The notes under the pieces are model-generated. The model was given only the letters and a program-made list of their open reading frames with translations. It searched no databases and was not told the origin of the DNA. A program made the position numbers and the translations under genes. Of a DNA stretch of 64,000 nucleotides, positions 35,601-42,844 are shown in pieces; the first letter of the stretch is position 1; each line of letters opens with the position of its first letter. Source of the stretch: Cellvibrio sp. KY-GH-1. GTDB lineage: Bacteria; Pseudomonadota; Gammaproteobacteria; Pseudomonadales; Cellvibrionaceae. The stretch is taken from contig NZ_CP031728.1 in NCBI RefSeq assembly GCF_008806975.1, positions 5,125,501 to 5,189,500 on the forward strand, given 5' to 3'.

Positions 35601-36247
35601 CCATCGCCAAATAGTTGCACTTCTACGTGGCGGGCGTTATCCACAAAGCGTTCGAGGAATACGCCTGAGTCGCTAAAAAAGTTTTGGCCTAAACGTTTTA
35701 CGCTGTCGTAAGCATTAATTAATTCGGCTTCATTGTTACAACGGGTTAGGCCGATACCGCCACCGCCTGCCGTGCTTTTTAACATAACGGGGTAGCCAAG
35801 GGTTGCCGCTGATGCGATAGCTTCTTCAACGCAATCCAATAAGCCCGTGCCGGGCGTGAGCGGTACACCAGCTTGTTCGGCGAGTTCGCGTGAGGTGTGT
35901 TTCAAACCGAATTGACGAATTTGTGCCGGCGTTGGGCCGCAAAAGGCGATACCTTCAGCTTCGCACTGCTCACAAAATTTGGCGTTTTCAGAAAGAAAGC
36001 CGTAGCCCGGAATAATTGCTTGCGCACCTGTTTCCTTCGCGGCAGCGAGAATTAAATCTGCTTTCAAATAACTTTCTGCTGCCGTATTTCCGCCCAAACA
36101 GATTGCTTTATCGCAGGCTGCCACATGCGCTGAGTTTCGATCTGCATCTGAATAAACAGCAACGGATTCAATACCCATTTTTTTCAGGGTCTTGGCGATG
36201 CGTACCGCGATTTCCCCGCGGTTGGCGATTAGTACGGTTCTTAACAC
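32609..36247 (-). CDS. uca: Urea carboxylase
   Basis: 1212 residues, full length. It carboxylates urea with bicarbonate, ATP and biotin to give allophanate. Domains: biotin carboxylase 1-450 (ATP-grasp [11 protein letters not shown] near 165, [16 protein letters not shown] near 290); carboxyltransferase of the KipA/AHS2 type about 470-780 ([20 protein letters not shown]) and KipI/AHS1 type about 810-1020; C-terminal biotin carrier with EAMKMEF, biotinyl-Lys 1176. The start is GTG 36247, with GGAGAAGAAGT upstream. It lies downstream of allophanate hydrolase on the same strand, separated by a repeat element. The DUF1989 urea-carboxylase-associated genes often found nearby are absent here. Confidence 0.95.
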   Translation of the reverse strand: [1212 protein letters not shown]

Positions 36248-36270
36248 ACTTCTTCTCCGACTGTAATTTT

Positions 36271-36430
36271 AATCCCCTCCTTGCCTCCCCTTTTTCAAAG
36301 GGGAGGAAGTCTCCAGCGAGATTTTGTGTCGCTTCACCTTCATATCGTTGAAGCAATATTTTCGCTGTTTCTCACTTGCTACAAAGTGAGAGTCCAACTC
36401 CCTCCCTTTGAAAAGGGAGGGCCGGGAGGG
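36271..36430. repeat. G-run palindromes (family A, copy 3)
   Basis: Two hairpins flank ~90 bp: CCTCCCCTTTTTCAAAGGGG near 36285 and CTCCCTTTGAAAAGGGAG near 36400, the latter followed by GGCCGGGAGGGATTT as in copy 2. They occupy the gap between allophanate hydrolase and urea carboxylase. Confidence 0.8.
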
Positions 36431-36434
36431 ATTT

Positions 36435-38243
36435 TTATTTCTGTAGTGATTTGATATACGCGCGCCAACCGCCCAAATGGGTAATGTCCTTCGCCCCTGT
36501 CACTGCTGCACCTTCGCAAATAAATCCTTTTACTTCGCGCTCATCAATTAACGTCAATGTTCCTATGCCCAGCGGAGCAGGAATCAGTGCGACAAAACTG
36601 CCGAAGTGTTGAACGGGCACATCCCATAATTCCACGATAATTTCTGCGCCTTCGGTTTCTGTACGAATTAAACCGGGTTTGGGTGGCGTGGTATTGGGTA
36701 ACGCATACAGGCGATAATTTTTTGCGGTGAATGTACTTTCAACAAACAATGCGTTGCGCTCTTGCAATTGCACATTCAGCGGCATGCCGGTCAGATGAGC
36801 ACCCACAACGGCGAGCCGCACATAACCTTTTGGTGATTCGGTAGTAGTAACTGGTACCGCTTGTTGTTTGTCGATAGCCCCCAAAGTTAATTGGGTTGCC
36901 GCATGCCATTTTTTTCCAAAAGCGAGCAGTGCGGCATCTTGCCAGGCGGGCGCAATTAGCGTTACGCCAAAGGGCAAACCATCAGTGCGCATTGCGGCAG
37001 GTAAAGCGAGTGCGCAACAATCAGCGAGATTGACAAAATTGGTATAGGTTCCCAGTTGGCTGTTAACGCCGACGGGATCCGCAGCGACCTCTGCAATTGT
37101 TGGATGACGCGGTGATGTAGGAACTAATAACGCATCAAAGCTGCTCATTAATGTTTGAATTAATCGCGCGAGATTAGCGCGTTGATATTCTGCGCGGAAA
37201 CAATCAGTCGCTGAAAAATTTACCGCTTTTTCTACAATCGAACGCACCACCTCATTCATGTCGCTCGCGTGATCTTGCATAAATTCGCTGATCGCCGCGT
37301 GACGCTCAGCCACCCAAGGGCCGCCGTAGAGCAATTGCGCGAGGTTAAACATGGGCGTGAAATCAATGGCAGTTAATTCCGCACCAAGTGCGCGTATTTT
37401 CTCAAGCGATAATTCCCACGCCGCTTGTGCCTGAATATCACCAAACCAGTTGGGTGCGGCGGGAATTGCAAAGCGGGGGGTTGCCGAAAAATACGTCGCA
37501 GCGGCAGGCGCTTTGCGCGAATAGCCATCGGCTGTATCAAAACCCTCGATTAACGAAGCAACCAGTTCTGCATCATCAAGCGTTAATGAAAAAATCGAAA
37601 CACAATCCAGACTGCGACAAGCGGGCACAACGCCTTGGGTACTAAAGCGACCCTTGGTCGGCTTCAAGCCAACAATATTATTGAAGCCGGCGGGCACGCG
37701 GCCGGAGCCGGCGGTATCGGTACCTAAACTAAAGGGCACAATTCCATTGGCGACAGTTGTGGCTGAGCCGGAGCTGGAGCCGCCAGAAACATATTCCGCT
37801 TTAAAGGAATTGGGTACTGCGCCGTAAGGGGAGCGTGTTCCCACTAACCCTGTGGCAAATTGGTCGAGGTTGGTTTTGCCCAACACGATGGCACCCGCCG
37901 CTTTCAGACGCGCAACGCTGGTCGCATCTGTTTCAGGAATATAGGTAAATGCGGGGCAAGCGGCAGTAGTAGGAATGCCTGCCACATCAATATTGTCTTT
38001 TACCGCGAAAGGCACAGCGAAAAGCGGTAGATTTTTTGCATCGGTAGTTTTATTCAGTAGTAGCGCATCCAGTTGGGCATCCAACTCAGCAGCGGAGACA
38101 ATATAAATCCAGGCAGTATCGGAGCTACTCAATTGATTGCGCAGGCTGTGTAAAGCCGCGCGCGCATCCAGCCCCTGGTGGTAGGCCGCCAGCCATTCAG
38201 AAATAGTCCAGCCAGTGGTTGTTTGACTTGGTAACTGCGTCAT
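36435..38243 (-). CDS. atzF: Allophanate hydrolase
   Basis: 602 residues, the length of AtzF. It splits allophanate to ammonia and CO2, completing urea carboxylase. The N-terminal amidase-signature domain has the Ser-cisSer-Lys triad at Lys82 (FAVKDN), Ser156 (GGSSSGSA) and Ser180 (GTDTAGSGRVPAG), with the same spacing as AtzF K91/S165/S189. The C-terminal ~125 residues (VVGAHLTGMPLN onward) are the allophanate-hydrolase C-domain. ATG 38243 follows GCGGGAA; the frame open to 38411 has no credible start and would cross the promoter. A sigma-54-like promoter and the shared regulon motif lie upstream. Confidence 0.94.
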   Translation of the reverse strand: MTQLPSQTTTGWTISEWLAAYHQGLDARAALHSLRNQLSSSDTAWIYIVSAAELDAQLDALLLNKTTDAKNLPLFAVPFAVKDNIDVAGIPTTAACPAFTYIPETDATSVARLKAAGAIVLGKTNLDQFATGLVGTRSPYGAVPNSFKAEYVSGGSSSGSATTVANGIVPFSLGTDTAGSGRVPAGFNNIVGLKPTKGRFSTQGVVPACRSLDCVSIFSLTLDDAELVASLIEGFDTADGYSRKAPAAATYFSATPRFAIPAAPNWFGDIQAQAAWELSLEKIRALGAELTAIDFTPMFNLAQLLYGGPWVAERHAAISEFMQDHASDMNEVVRSIVEKAVNFSATDCFRAEYQRANLARLIQTLMSSFDALLVPTSPRHPTIAEVAADPVGVNSQLGTYTNFVNLADCCALALPAAMRTDGLPFGVTLIAPAWQDAALLAFGKKWHAATQLTLGAIDKQQAVPVTTTESPKGYVRLAVVGAHLTGMPLNVQLQERNALFVESTFTAKNYRLYALPNTTPPKPGLIRTETEGAEIIVELWDVPVQHFGSFVALIPAPLGIGTLTLIDEREVKGFICEGAAVTGAKDITHLGGWRAYIKSLQK

Positions 38244-38295
38244 TAAAGTTCCCGCTAAAAATCTTAAATACAATCTTGGATACAAGTTTGTATTC

Positions 38296-38312
38296 AGCAG
38301 AAACTGTGCCAA
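38296..38312 (-). promoter_or_regulatory. Sigma-54-like promoter of atzF-uca
   Basis: Minus strand TTGGCACAGTTTCTGCT: GG and GC are separated by exactly 10 nt and the -24 half (TTGGCAC) is perfect; the -12 half reads CTGC rather than TTGC. It ends about 53 nt before the ATG. RpoN control would fit nitrogen scavenging. Confidence 0.5.
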
Positions 38313-38368
38313 GTAAAAATCAGCTTTACCGGTTCCCGCTGTAAAGAGCACAAAAATCTTTATATTCA

Positions 38369-38386
38369 ATGAGTTAAATGACGTAG
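38369..38386 (+). promoter_or_regulatory. Putative amide/urea regulon motif, copy 3 (upstream of atzF)
   Basis: ATGAGTTAAATGACGTAG, identical to copies 1 and 2 at 17 of 18 positions. It lies ~57 nt upstream of the sigma-54-like promoter and in inverted orientation relative to atzF. The second conserved block seen in copies 1 and 2 is not present. Confidence 0.55.
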
Positions 38387-38561
38387 GTGCGCCTGTGAAG
38401 GCGGCTGGCACCGGGTGTTTTTAACAAAAACCTATGCGCTGAAGTTGTGCGGTTAAATTTTTCTTGCGAGCCAAATTGGTGCGAAGAGCGGCGGCGATTA
38501 ATGGCGATTCCAATTGAGGGCTCAAGATTGCCGTAAATATTGGGGGGCTCAAGTGAAGAAG

Positions 38562-38590
38562 GTTGCGCCTGACAAGGCGCAACTTTTTAA
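38562..38590. terminator. Hairpin downstream of reb genes
   Basis: GTTGCGCC (38562-38569), loop TGACAA, GGCGCAAC (38576-38583), followed by TTTTT on the plus strand. It lies 38 nt after the minus-strand reb stop, where the following bases are CTTCTTC, so it may stop the reb transcript though its T-run faces the other way. Confidence 0.5.
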
Positions 38591-38620
38591 AGTCGGTGAT
38601 CGATAACGGAAATTGCCCGG

Positions 38621-38923
38621 TTAAATACTTTTAAACCTCGTCAGGATTTCAGCACAATCCTGACTTGTTTTTAGCAAGTGCTGTTGATTCTCTGACAGGT
38701 TTTTTTGGATTGTGTCTAACAATTGCGCGCCTTGGCTATCACCTTCCGCTAACTTCATCACTGCCAGTGTCAAACCAGCGGTGTAGACAATATTGTTGTT
38801 GCGCTGGAAAGTTACGGCGTCCAGCAGGATCAGGTTGACCGCATTTAACGCCGCAAGGTACGCCATAGATTCTTTGCAGTTTTTCTGATGGGTATCTCCA
38901 TCTGACTCGTTACCCTGCTCCAT
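38621..38923 (-). CDS. RebB-like R-body protein, second gene
   Basis: 100 residues. The central ALNAVNLILLDAVTFQRNNN IVYTAG-type segment with a hydrophobic helix resembles the core of RebB/RebA proteins, although more weakly than its neighbour. A polar C-terminal helix with coiled-coil character follows (LLDTIQKNLSENQQHLLKTS). ATG 38923 with GGAGC upstream lies one base after the stop of the upstream reb gene, so the pair is translationally coupled. It could be a structural or accessory part of an R-body; the assignment rests mainly on context. Confidence 0.55.
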   Translation of the reverse strand: MEQGNESDGDTHQKNCKESMAYLAALNAVNLILLDAVTFQRNNNIVYTAGLTLAVMKLAEGDSQGAQLLDTIQKNLSENQQHLLKTSQDCAEILTRFKSI

Positions 38924-38924
38924 C

Positions 38925-39278
38925 TTAAGCTCCGTGAGATTCAGATTTTAATTGCTCCAATTGCGCGGTTAATGCATCAATTTGCGCTTTTAGTTGTGCA
39001 TATTGGGTTGGATCTGCCGGTGCGCCCTCAGTTGCACCTACTCCTCCATTGTTAAACAACTTGGTAACCCCCAATGTTGTGGCGGCCTGGTAGGTGACGT
39101 TCGCTTGCTGTTGCGCGTAAACGGCATTGGCCGCGGCCATTGCGACGGAATTGCCAATTGTTTGATATAGGCTGCCCATCGCCATTGCAGGAGCTTCAGC
39201 AAGTACTTTGGTGTTGGTTATTGTAACGGCATCGATAACTGCGCTATTCACTGCAGTGGGTTGAGTTGATTCAGGCAT
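38925..39278 (-). CDS. rebB: RebB-family R-body structural protein
   Basis: 117 residues. The RebB pattern is clear: TAVNSAVIDAVTITNTKVLA, EAPAMAMGSLYQTIGNSVAM, AAANAVYAQQQANVTYQAAT, TLGVTKLF. RebB is the building block of R-bodies, large coiled protein ribbons in the cytoplasm that unroll on a pH change; they were found in Caedibacter and occur in many free-living Proteobacteria. A short coiled-coil C-terminus (YAQLKAQIDALTAQLEQLKS) extends beyond the usual family length. ATG 39278 follows AAGGAG. The only partner seen is the next gene; Caedibacter uses four. Confidence 0.85.
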   Translation of the reverse strand: MPESTQPTAVNSAVIDAVTITNTKVLAEAPAMAMGSLYQTIGNSVAMAAANAVYAQQQANVTYQAATTLGVTKLFNNGGVGATEGAPADPTQYAQLKAQIDALTAQLEQLKSESHGA

Positions 39279-39437
39279 ATAATTCTCCTTTTAGAAGGGT
39301 TTGCGGGAGCTGGGAGTTTAGTTGTGTGCTCGGGGTATCGCCAATTACAAGGTATTTCGAGATGGCTAACGAGTGTTTTTACGCCGGATTACCCTAAAAT
39401 AGTCGGTAACCCAACAATGAAAGTCAGGGATACATCT

Positions 39438-40805
39438 ATGCCAATGAACTGGAGTCAACTGCTCTGCGCCGACCGCTTGGGGAATCGCATTGCCAAACAC
39501 GAGGAGGGGCGATCGCCTTTTCACTCAGATCACGACAAAATTATTTTTTCCGGTGCGTTTCGTCGCCTTGCACGCAAAACGCAAGTGCATCCGCTTGCGA
39601 CCAATGATCACATTCATAATCGTATGACCCATAGTCTGGAGGTTGCTTGTGTGGGGCGCACTTTGGGAATTCGCGTCGGTCAAGCGTTAAAAGATAAAGG
39701 TGATTTGCCCGCGCAATTTTTACCAACGGATATCGGCGATATTGTGCAGGCAACTTGCCTCGCTCACGATATCGGCAATCCACCGTTTGGCCATACCGGT
39801 GAAGACGCCATTCGCAACTGGTTCCAAAAAGAAGGTGCGGAGTTCTTGCGCGATTTATCGCCCTCTGAGCAGGACGATATACGAGTGTTTGAAGGTAATG
39901 CTCAAGGGTTGCGCGTACTCACGACATCCGAGTATCACCAGTATCACGATGGAATGCGTTTAACTTACGCGACGCTCGCTTCATCGATTAAATATCCCTG
40001 GACCTCGTCGCCTACGGTATTGGGGCAGCGGCCGAAAAATGCCAAGTACGGTATTTTTCAATCAGAAGTTAATTATTTTCACGAGATTGCACAAAAAACC
40101 GGATTGATTGAACGCGGCAGTGATTGGTATTGCCGGCATCCATTGGTGTATTTAATGGAGGCGGCCGACGATTTTTGTTACGGCATTATTGATCTGGAAG
40201 ATGGTTTGGAAATGGGGATTCTAAACTGGACGGAAATCTATGAATTATTGCACCCGGTCATTGCGGATTCTGCGCAGCTGGCGGAACTCGAGCGGCTGTT
40301 GAAAAAAGTCAACGACGGTCGCAAGCCGGCGTTGGTCCGCGGTAAAGTCATTGATGCGTTTATCAATTCCGGCACTGCTGCTTTTGTTAAACATCAAGAT
40401 GCGTTTTTGCGTGGTGAAGTGGAAGGCGATTTAATTTCTCTGTGTGATCCGCGCGTGCGCGATGCGGTACAGGCGGCGAAAGATTTGGCCAAGCGCAAAA
40501 TCTTTAATCATTCACGTCGTGTCGAATTGGAAATTGGTGCCTATACCGTAATAGGTACGCTGCTCAATACCATTTGCTCTGCAGTTTATGCATCGCTTGG
40601 TGAGCAAGCGCAGATGACTTATAAAGACAATCGCGTAATGGCACTGATTGGCGAAAACAACTTCCATCCCCAGGTGAGTAAGCGCGAGCAAAATTATAAG
40701 TATCTGGCATTAATGGCGGTGATTGATTACATCAGTGGTATGACAGATAACTATGCGACCAACCTCGCCAAACAATTTAATGGTATGGGTTATTCGCAAT
40801 ATTAA
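39438..40805 (+). CDS. dgt: Deoxyguanosinetriphosphate triphosphohydrolase (dNTPase)
   Basis: 455 residues, HD-domain enzyme hydrolysing dGTP or other dNTPs to the nucleoside and triphosphate. Marks: FRRLARKTQV near the N-terminus, HNRMTHSLEVA, the HD pair in LAHDIGNPPFGHTGEDAIR, and AADDFCYGIIDLEDG. I place the start at ATG 39438, behind TCAGGGATA; ATG 39417 and a frame open to 39324 are alternatives. It is divergent from the reb genes and ends in a strong terminator. Such enzymes adjust dNTP pools and can limit phage. Confidence 0.92.
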   Translation: MPMNWSQLLCADRLGNRIAKHEEGRSPFHSDHDKIIFSGAFRRLARKTQVHPLATNDHIHNRMTHSLEVACVGRTLGIRVGQALKDKGDLPAQFLPTDIGDIVQATCLAHDIGNPPFGHTGEDAIRNWFQKEGAEFLRDLSPSEQDDIRVFEGNAQGLRVLTTSEYHQYHDGMRLTYATLASSIKYPWTSSPTVLGQRPKNAKYGIFQSEVNYFHEIAQKTGLIERGSDWYCRHPLVYLMEAADDFCYGIIDLEDGLEMGILNWTEIYELLHPVIADSAQLAELERLLKKVNDGRKPALVRGKVIDAFINSGTAAFVKHQDAFLRGEVEGDLISLCDPRVRDAVQAAKDLAKRKIFNHSRRVELEIGAYTVIGTLLNTICSAVYASLGEQAQMTYKDNRVMALIGENNFHPQVSKREQNYKYLALMAVIDYISGMTDNYATNLAKQFNGMGYSQY

Positions 40806-40809
40806 AGAT

Positions 40810-40842
40810 AAAAAATCCCGTTTGAATGCCGGGATTTTTTTA
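40810..40842. terminator. Bidirectional terminator dgt / DUF6748 gene
   Basis: AAAAAATCCCG and CGGGATTTTTT (40810-40820, 40830-40840) form an 11-bp stem with a 9-nt loop; A-runs and T-runs on both flanks allow use from either strand. Confidence 0.85.
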
Positions 40843-40874
40843 TCACTTAAGAAACAGGTCAACAATTGGCGAAG

Positions 40875-41669
40875 TTATTTCTTGGGTGGAAATGAAAAGA
40901 ATATTTTAGTCGCCGCGACGCCAACGCCTTTACCTGGTTCGTTGCCGGTTGGATCAAAACCGGTAGTTTCATACTTGGTTCCAGTGATGATTAAGCCGTT
41001 GGTGGAAAGTGCCTGCCATGCCAAGGCTTCCTGCTCACGATCCAGATTGGCTTTTTCCAATGAAAGGTCATGAAATTCGCTACTGGAATCGCTGTTGAGA
41101 ATATTGGCTTTGAAGTAAGGGCAGGGGGTTGTAATACACATTATTCCGGTACTGCTAATGTTCAGGTAGGAACCAACCGGAGTGTTTTTATTGGCACCAA
41201 CCCAGGCTCCGTTTACCGTCAGTGTTTGCGTTTGAGCGACTGCCTTGCGGACGAGTTGTTTAGTGGTTTTTGGCGTGTTGAGGATGTTGCCGCGCAGGAG
41301 CGCTTGCTCACTGCGCATGGCGCTTTCCAGTTCCGCAATTTGCTTGGTTGTTAAACCCAATCGTTTGTAATTGATATAGGCTACATAGATGGTGTTTGGC
41401 AAAAGCGCGGATGATTCATAAGCTTCATCTTCAGTTTGCAGCGCCAGGGAATATTGGTTTACCGGTGTTAAATACCAGCCACCGCATAAGGGGAACGCGC
41501 ATTTGCGGTAGTCGGGTTTAACGGAGTAAGTGACGCCGATTGGCTCTGGCTTAATAATTGTCTGCGCTTGGCTAAAAGGTGCGATCACTGCGACGCCAGC
41601 ACCCAGAACCGCAATCAGTTTGATGCTACCGGTGCGGGTTAGTTTGAGTAGCGATTGTAGATAGCTCAT
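40875..41669 (-). CDS. Secreted DUF6748-type protein
   Basis: 264 residues. Signal peptide about residues 1-36 (hydrophobic IKLIAVLGAGVAVIA, cleavage near SQA). The mature start YSVKPDYRKCAFPLCGGWYL matches DUF6748, in which a CxxPxCGG motif recurs; a second Cys pair lies in STGIMCITTPCPYF. The spacing suggests two disulfide-held beta domains. Function unknown. ATG 41669 follows GGAATTTCCCC; the frame extends to 41807 without support. It stands alone. Confidence 0.72.
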   Translation of the reverse strand: MSYLQSLLKLTRTGSIKLIAVLGAGVAVIAPFSQAQTIIKPEPIGVTYSVKPDYRKCAFPLCGGWYLTPVNQYSLALQTEDEAYESSALLPNTIYVAYINYKRLGLTTKQIAELESAMRSEQALLRGNILNTPKTTKQLVRKAVAQTQTLTVNGAWVGANKNTPVGSYLNISSTGIMCITTPCPYFKANILNSDSSSEFHDLSLEKANLDREQEALAWQALSTNGLIITGTKYETTGFDPTGNEPGKGVGVAATKIFFSFPPKK

Positions 41670-41904
41670 GGGGAAATTCCTGTTATCTGTGCATGTTATT
41701 GTGCGTGTTGTCGGGAAATGTTGTGGCGTAGATGGGTACGCATTTGTGCCAAAAATCAGGTTCGCATTCGGCTGCCGCTGAATGTCACTCCATGCTAAAC
41801 CTTGCAAAGCTTCCGTTATCAGAGCTTGCCAAATGAAGCGGCACAGCGTTGTAATAATTTGTTACATCTCTAGTAAATTGTGTACGTTTATCCGGTGATT
41901 TGAG

Positions 41905-42837
41905 GTGCGGGGTTTGAAGAGTTTCAGGCGTTGGTTCTTGCTGGTCATGTTGGTTCTTATCTGCCCATTATTCTTTGTTGGTGGGCCCGACGTTTATTCT
42001 TCGGCGTTGTTTAACAATCTGTGGAATTACGGGCACGTTATTTTTTTTGCTACAGCGCTACTGTTTGCGCAGCTGGTTCGTCCTATTCCTTTTGGTCGCG
42101 CATGGCTTTGGGTAGTGCTCGCTATTTTCATTCTGGGTTTGGTTATAGAGTTTGTGCAGAATTTTGTTGGGCGCGATGCCAGTTGGAGCGATGTGGCCCA
42201 CAACGTTCTAGGTGCATTTATTGCGCTTTGTTGGGGGCAGCGCGCAACAAATCGACGCTACCTGGTGATTGTGTTGCGCGTGCTGAGTGTTGTTTTCATG
42301 TTGCCAATGCTGTGGGTGAGTACGCAGTTGGTTTATGTCGATTGGCAAATGCGCAAGCAGTTTCCGCTGATTAACAGCTTTGAAACAAGTTACGAGTTGC
42401 ACCAGTTGGCAAATATTGGCGAGCATGTTTCCAAGCAGCAAGTTGGTAATTACATCACCAATGGGCAATTCGCTTTGGCGGTAACCTTGGCGATGGATAC
42501 TTACTCGGGTATCAAATGGGTCGGCCGTTTTGGGGATTGGAGTCAATACCGATTTTTTGCGCTAGACATTTACAATCCTTCCTCAGAGGCGTTGCAAGTG
42601 GTGCTAAAAATTGCAGATTTGCAGCATGATCGCGGTACTAATGCGCTGGATGATCGCTTTAATCGTCGTATTAGTTTGAGTCCCGGTTGGAACAATCTGC
42701 GTATCGCGATGGACGATATTCGCAATGCACCTGCCAAGCGGCAGATGCGTATCGAGGAGGTGAATTGTCTGGAGCTTTTTGCGGTGAGCTTGCCTAAGCC
42801 GCAATTGATTTACGTGGATAATTTACGGCTTGAATAG
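41905..42837 (+). CDS. VanZ-like membrane protein with C-terminal beta-sandwich domain
   Basis: 310 residues. Residues about 1-145 hold four to five membrane spans with the VanZ signature GLVIEFVQNFVGRDASWSD followed by NVLGAFIAL. Residues about 170-310 form a periplasmic domain resembling galactose-binding/CBM-like sandwiches (FFALDIYNPSSEALQVVLKI, WNNLRIAMDDI, IYVDNLRL at the end). The start is uncertain: GTG 41905 is given, TTG 41914 has the better GAGG spacing. The convergent diguanylate cyclase next door carries a comparable sandwich domain. VanZ domains are linked to cell-envelope stress or glycopeptide tolerance, but the function here is unknown. Confidence 0.75.
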   Translation: MRGLKSFRRWFLLVMLVLICPLFFVGGPDVYSSALFNNLWNYGHVIFFATALLFAQLVRPIPFGRAWLWVVLAIFILGLVIEFVQNFVGRDASWSDVAHNVLGAFIALCWGQRATNRRYLVIVLRVLSVVFMLPMLWVSTQLVYVDWQMRKQFPLINSFETSYELHQLANIGEHVSKQQVGNYITNGQFALAVTLAMDTYSGIKWVGRFGDWSQYRFFALDIYNPSSEALQVVLKIADLQHDRGTNALDDRFNRRISLSPGWNNLRIAMDDIRNAPAKRQMRIEEVNCLELFAVSLPKPQLIYVDNLRLE

Positions 42838-42844
42838 TGAGCGG

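Larger units (their letters stand above)
38244..38620. other. Intergenic region upstream of allophanate hydrolase
   Basis: 377 bp between atzF and the reb genes. It contains, from atzF outward, a sigma-54-like promoter (38296-38312), the third regulon-motif core (38369-38386) and a hairpin (38562-38583). No further gene was seen. Confidence 0.6.
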
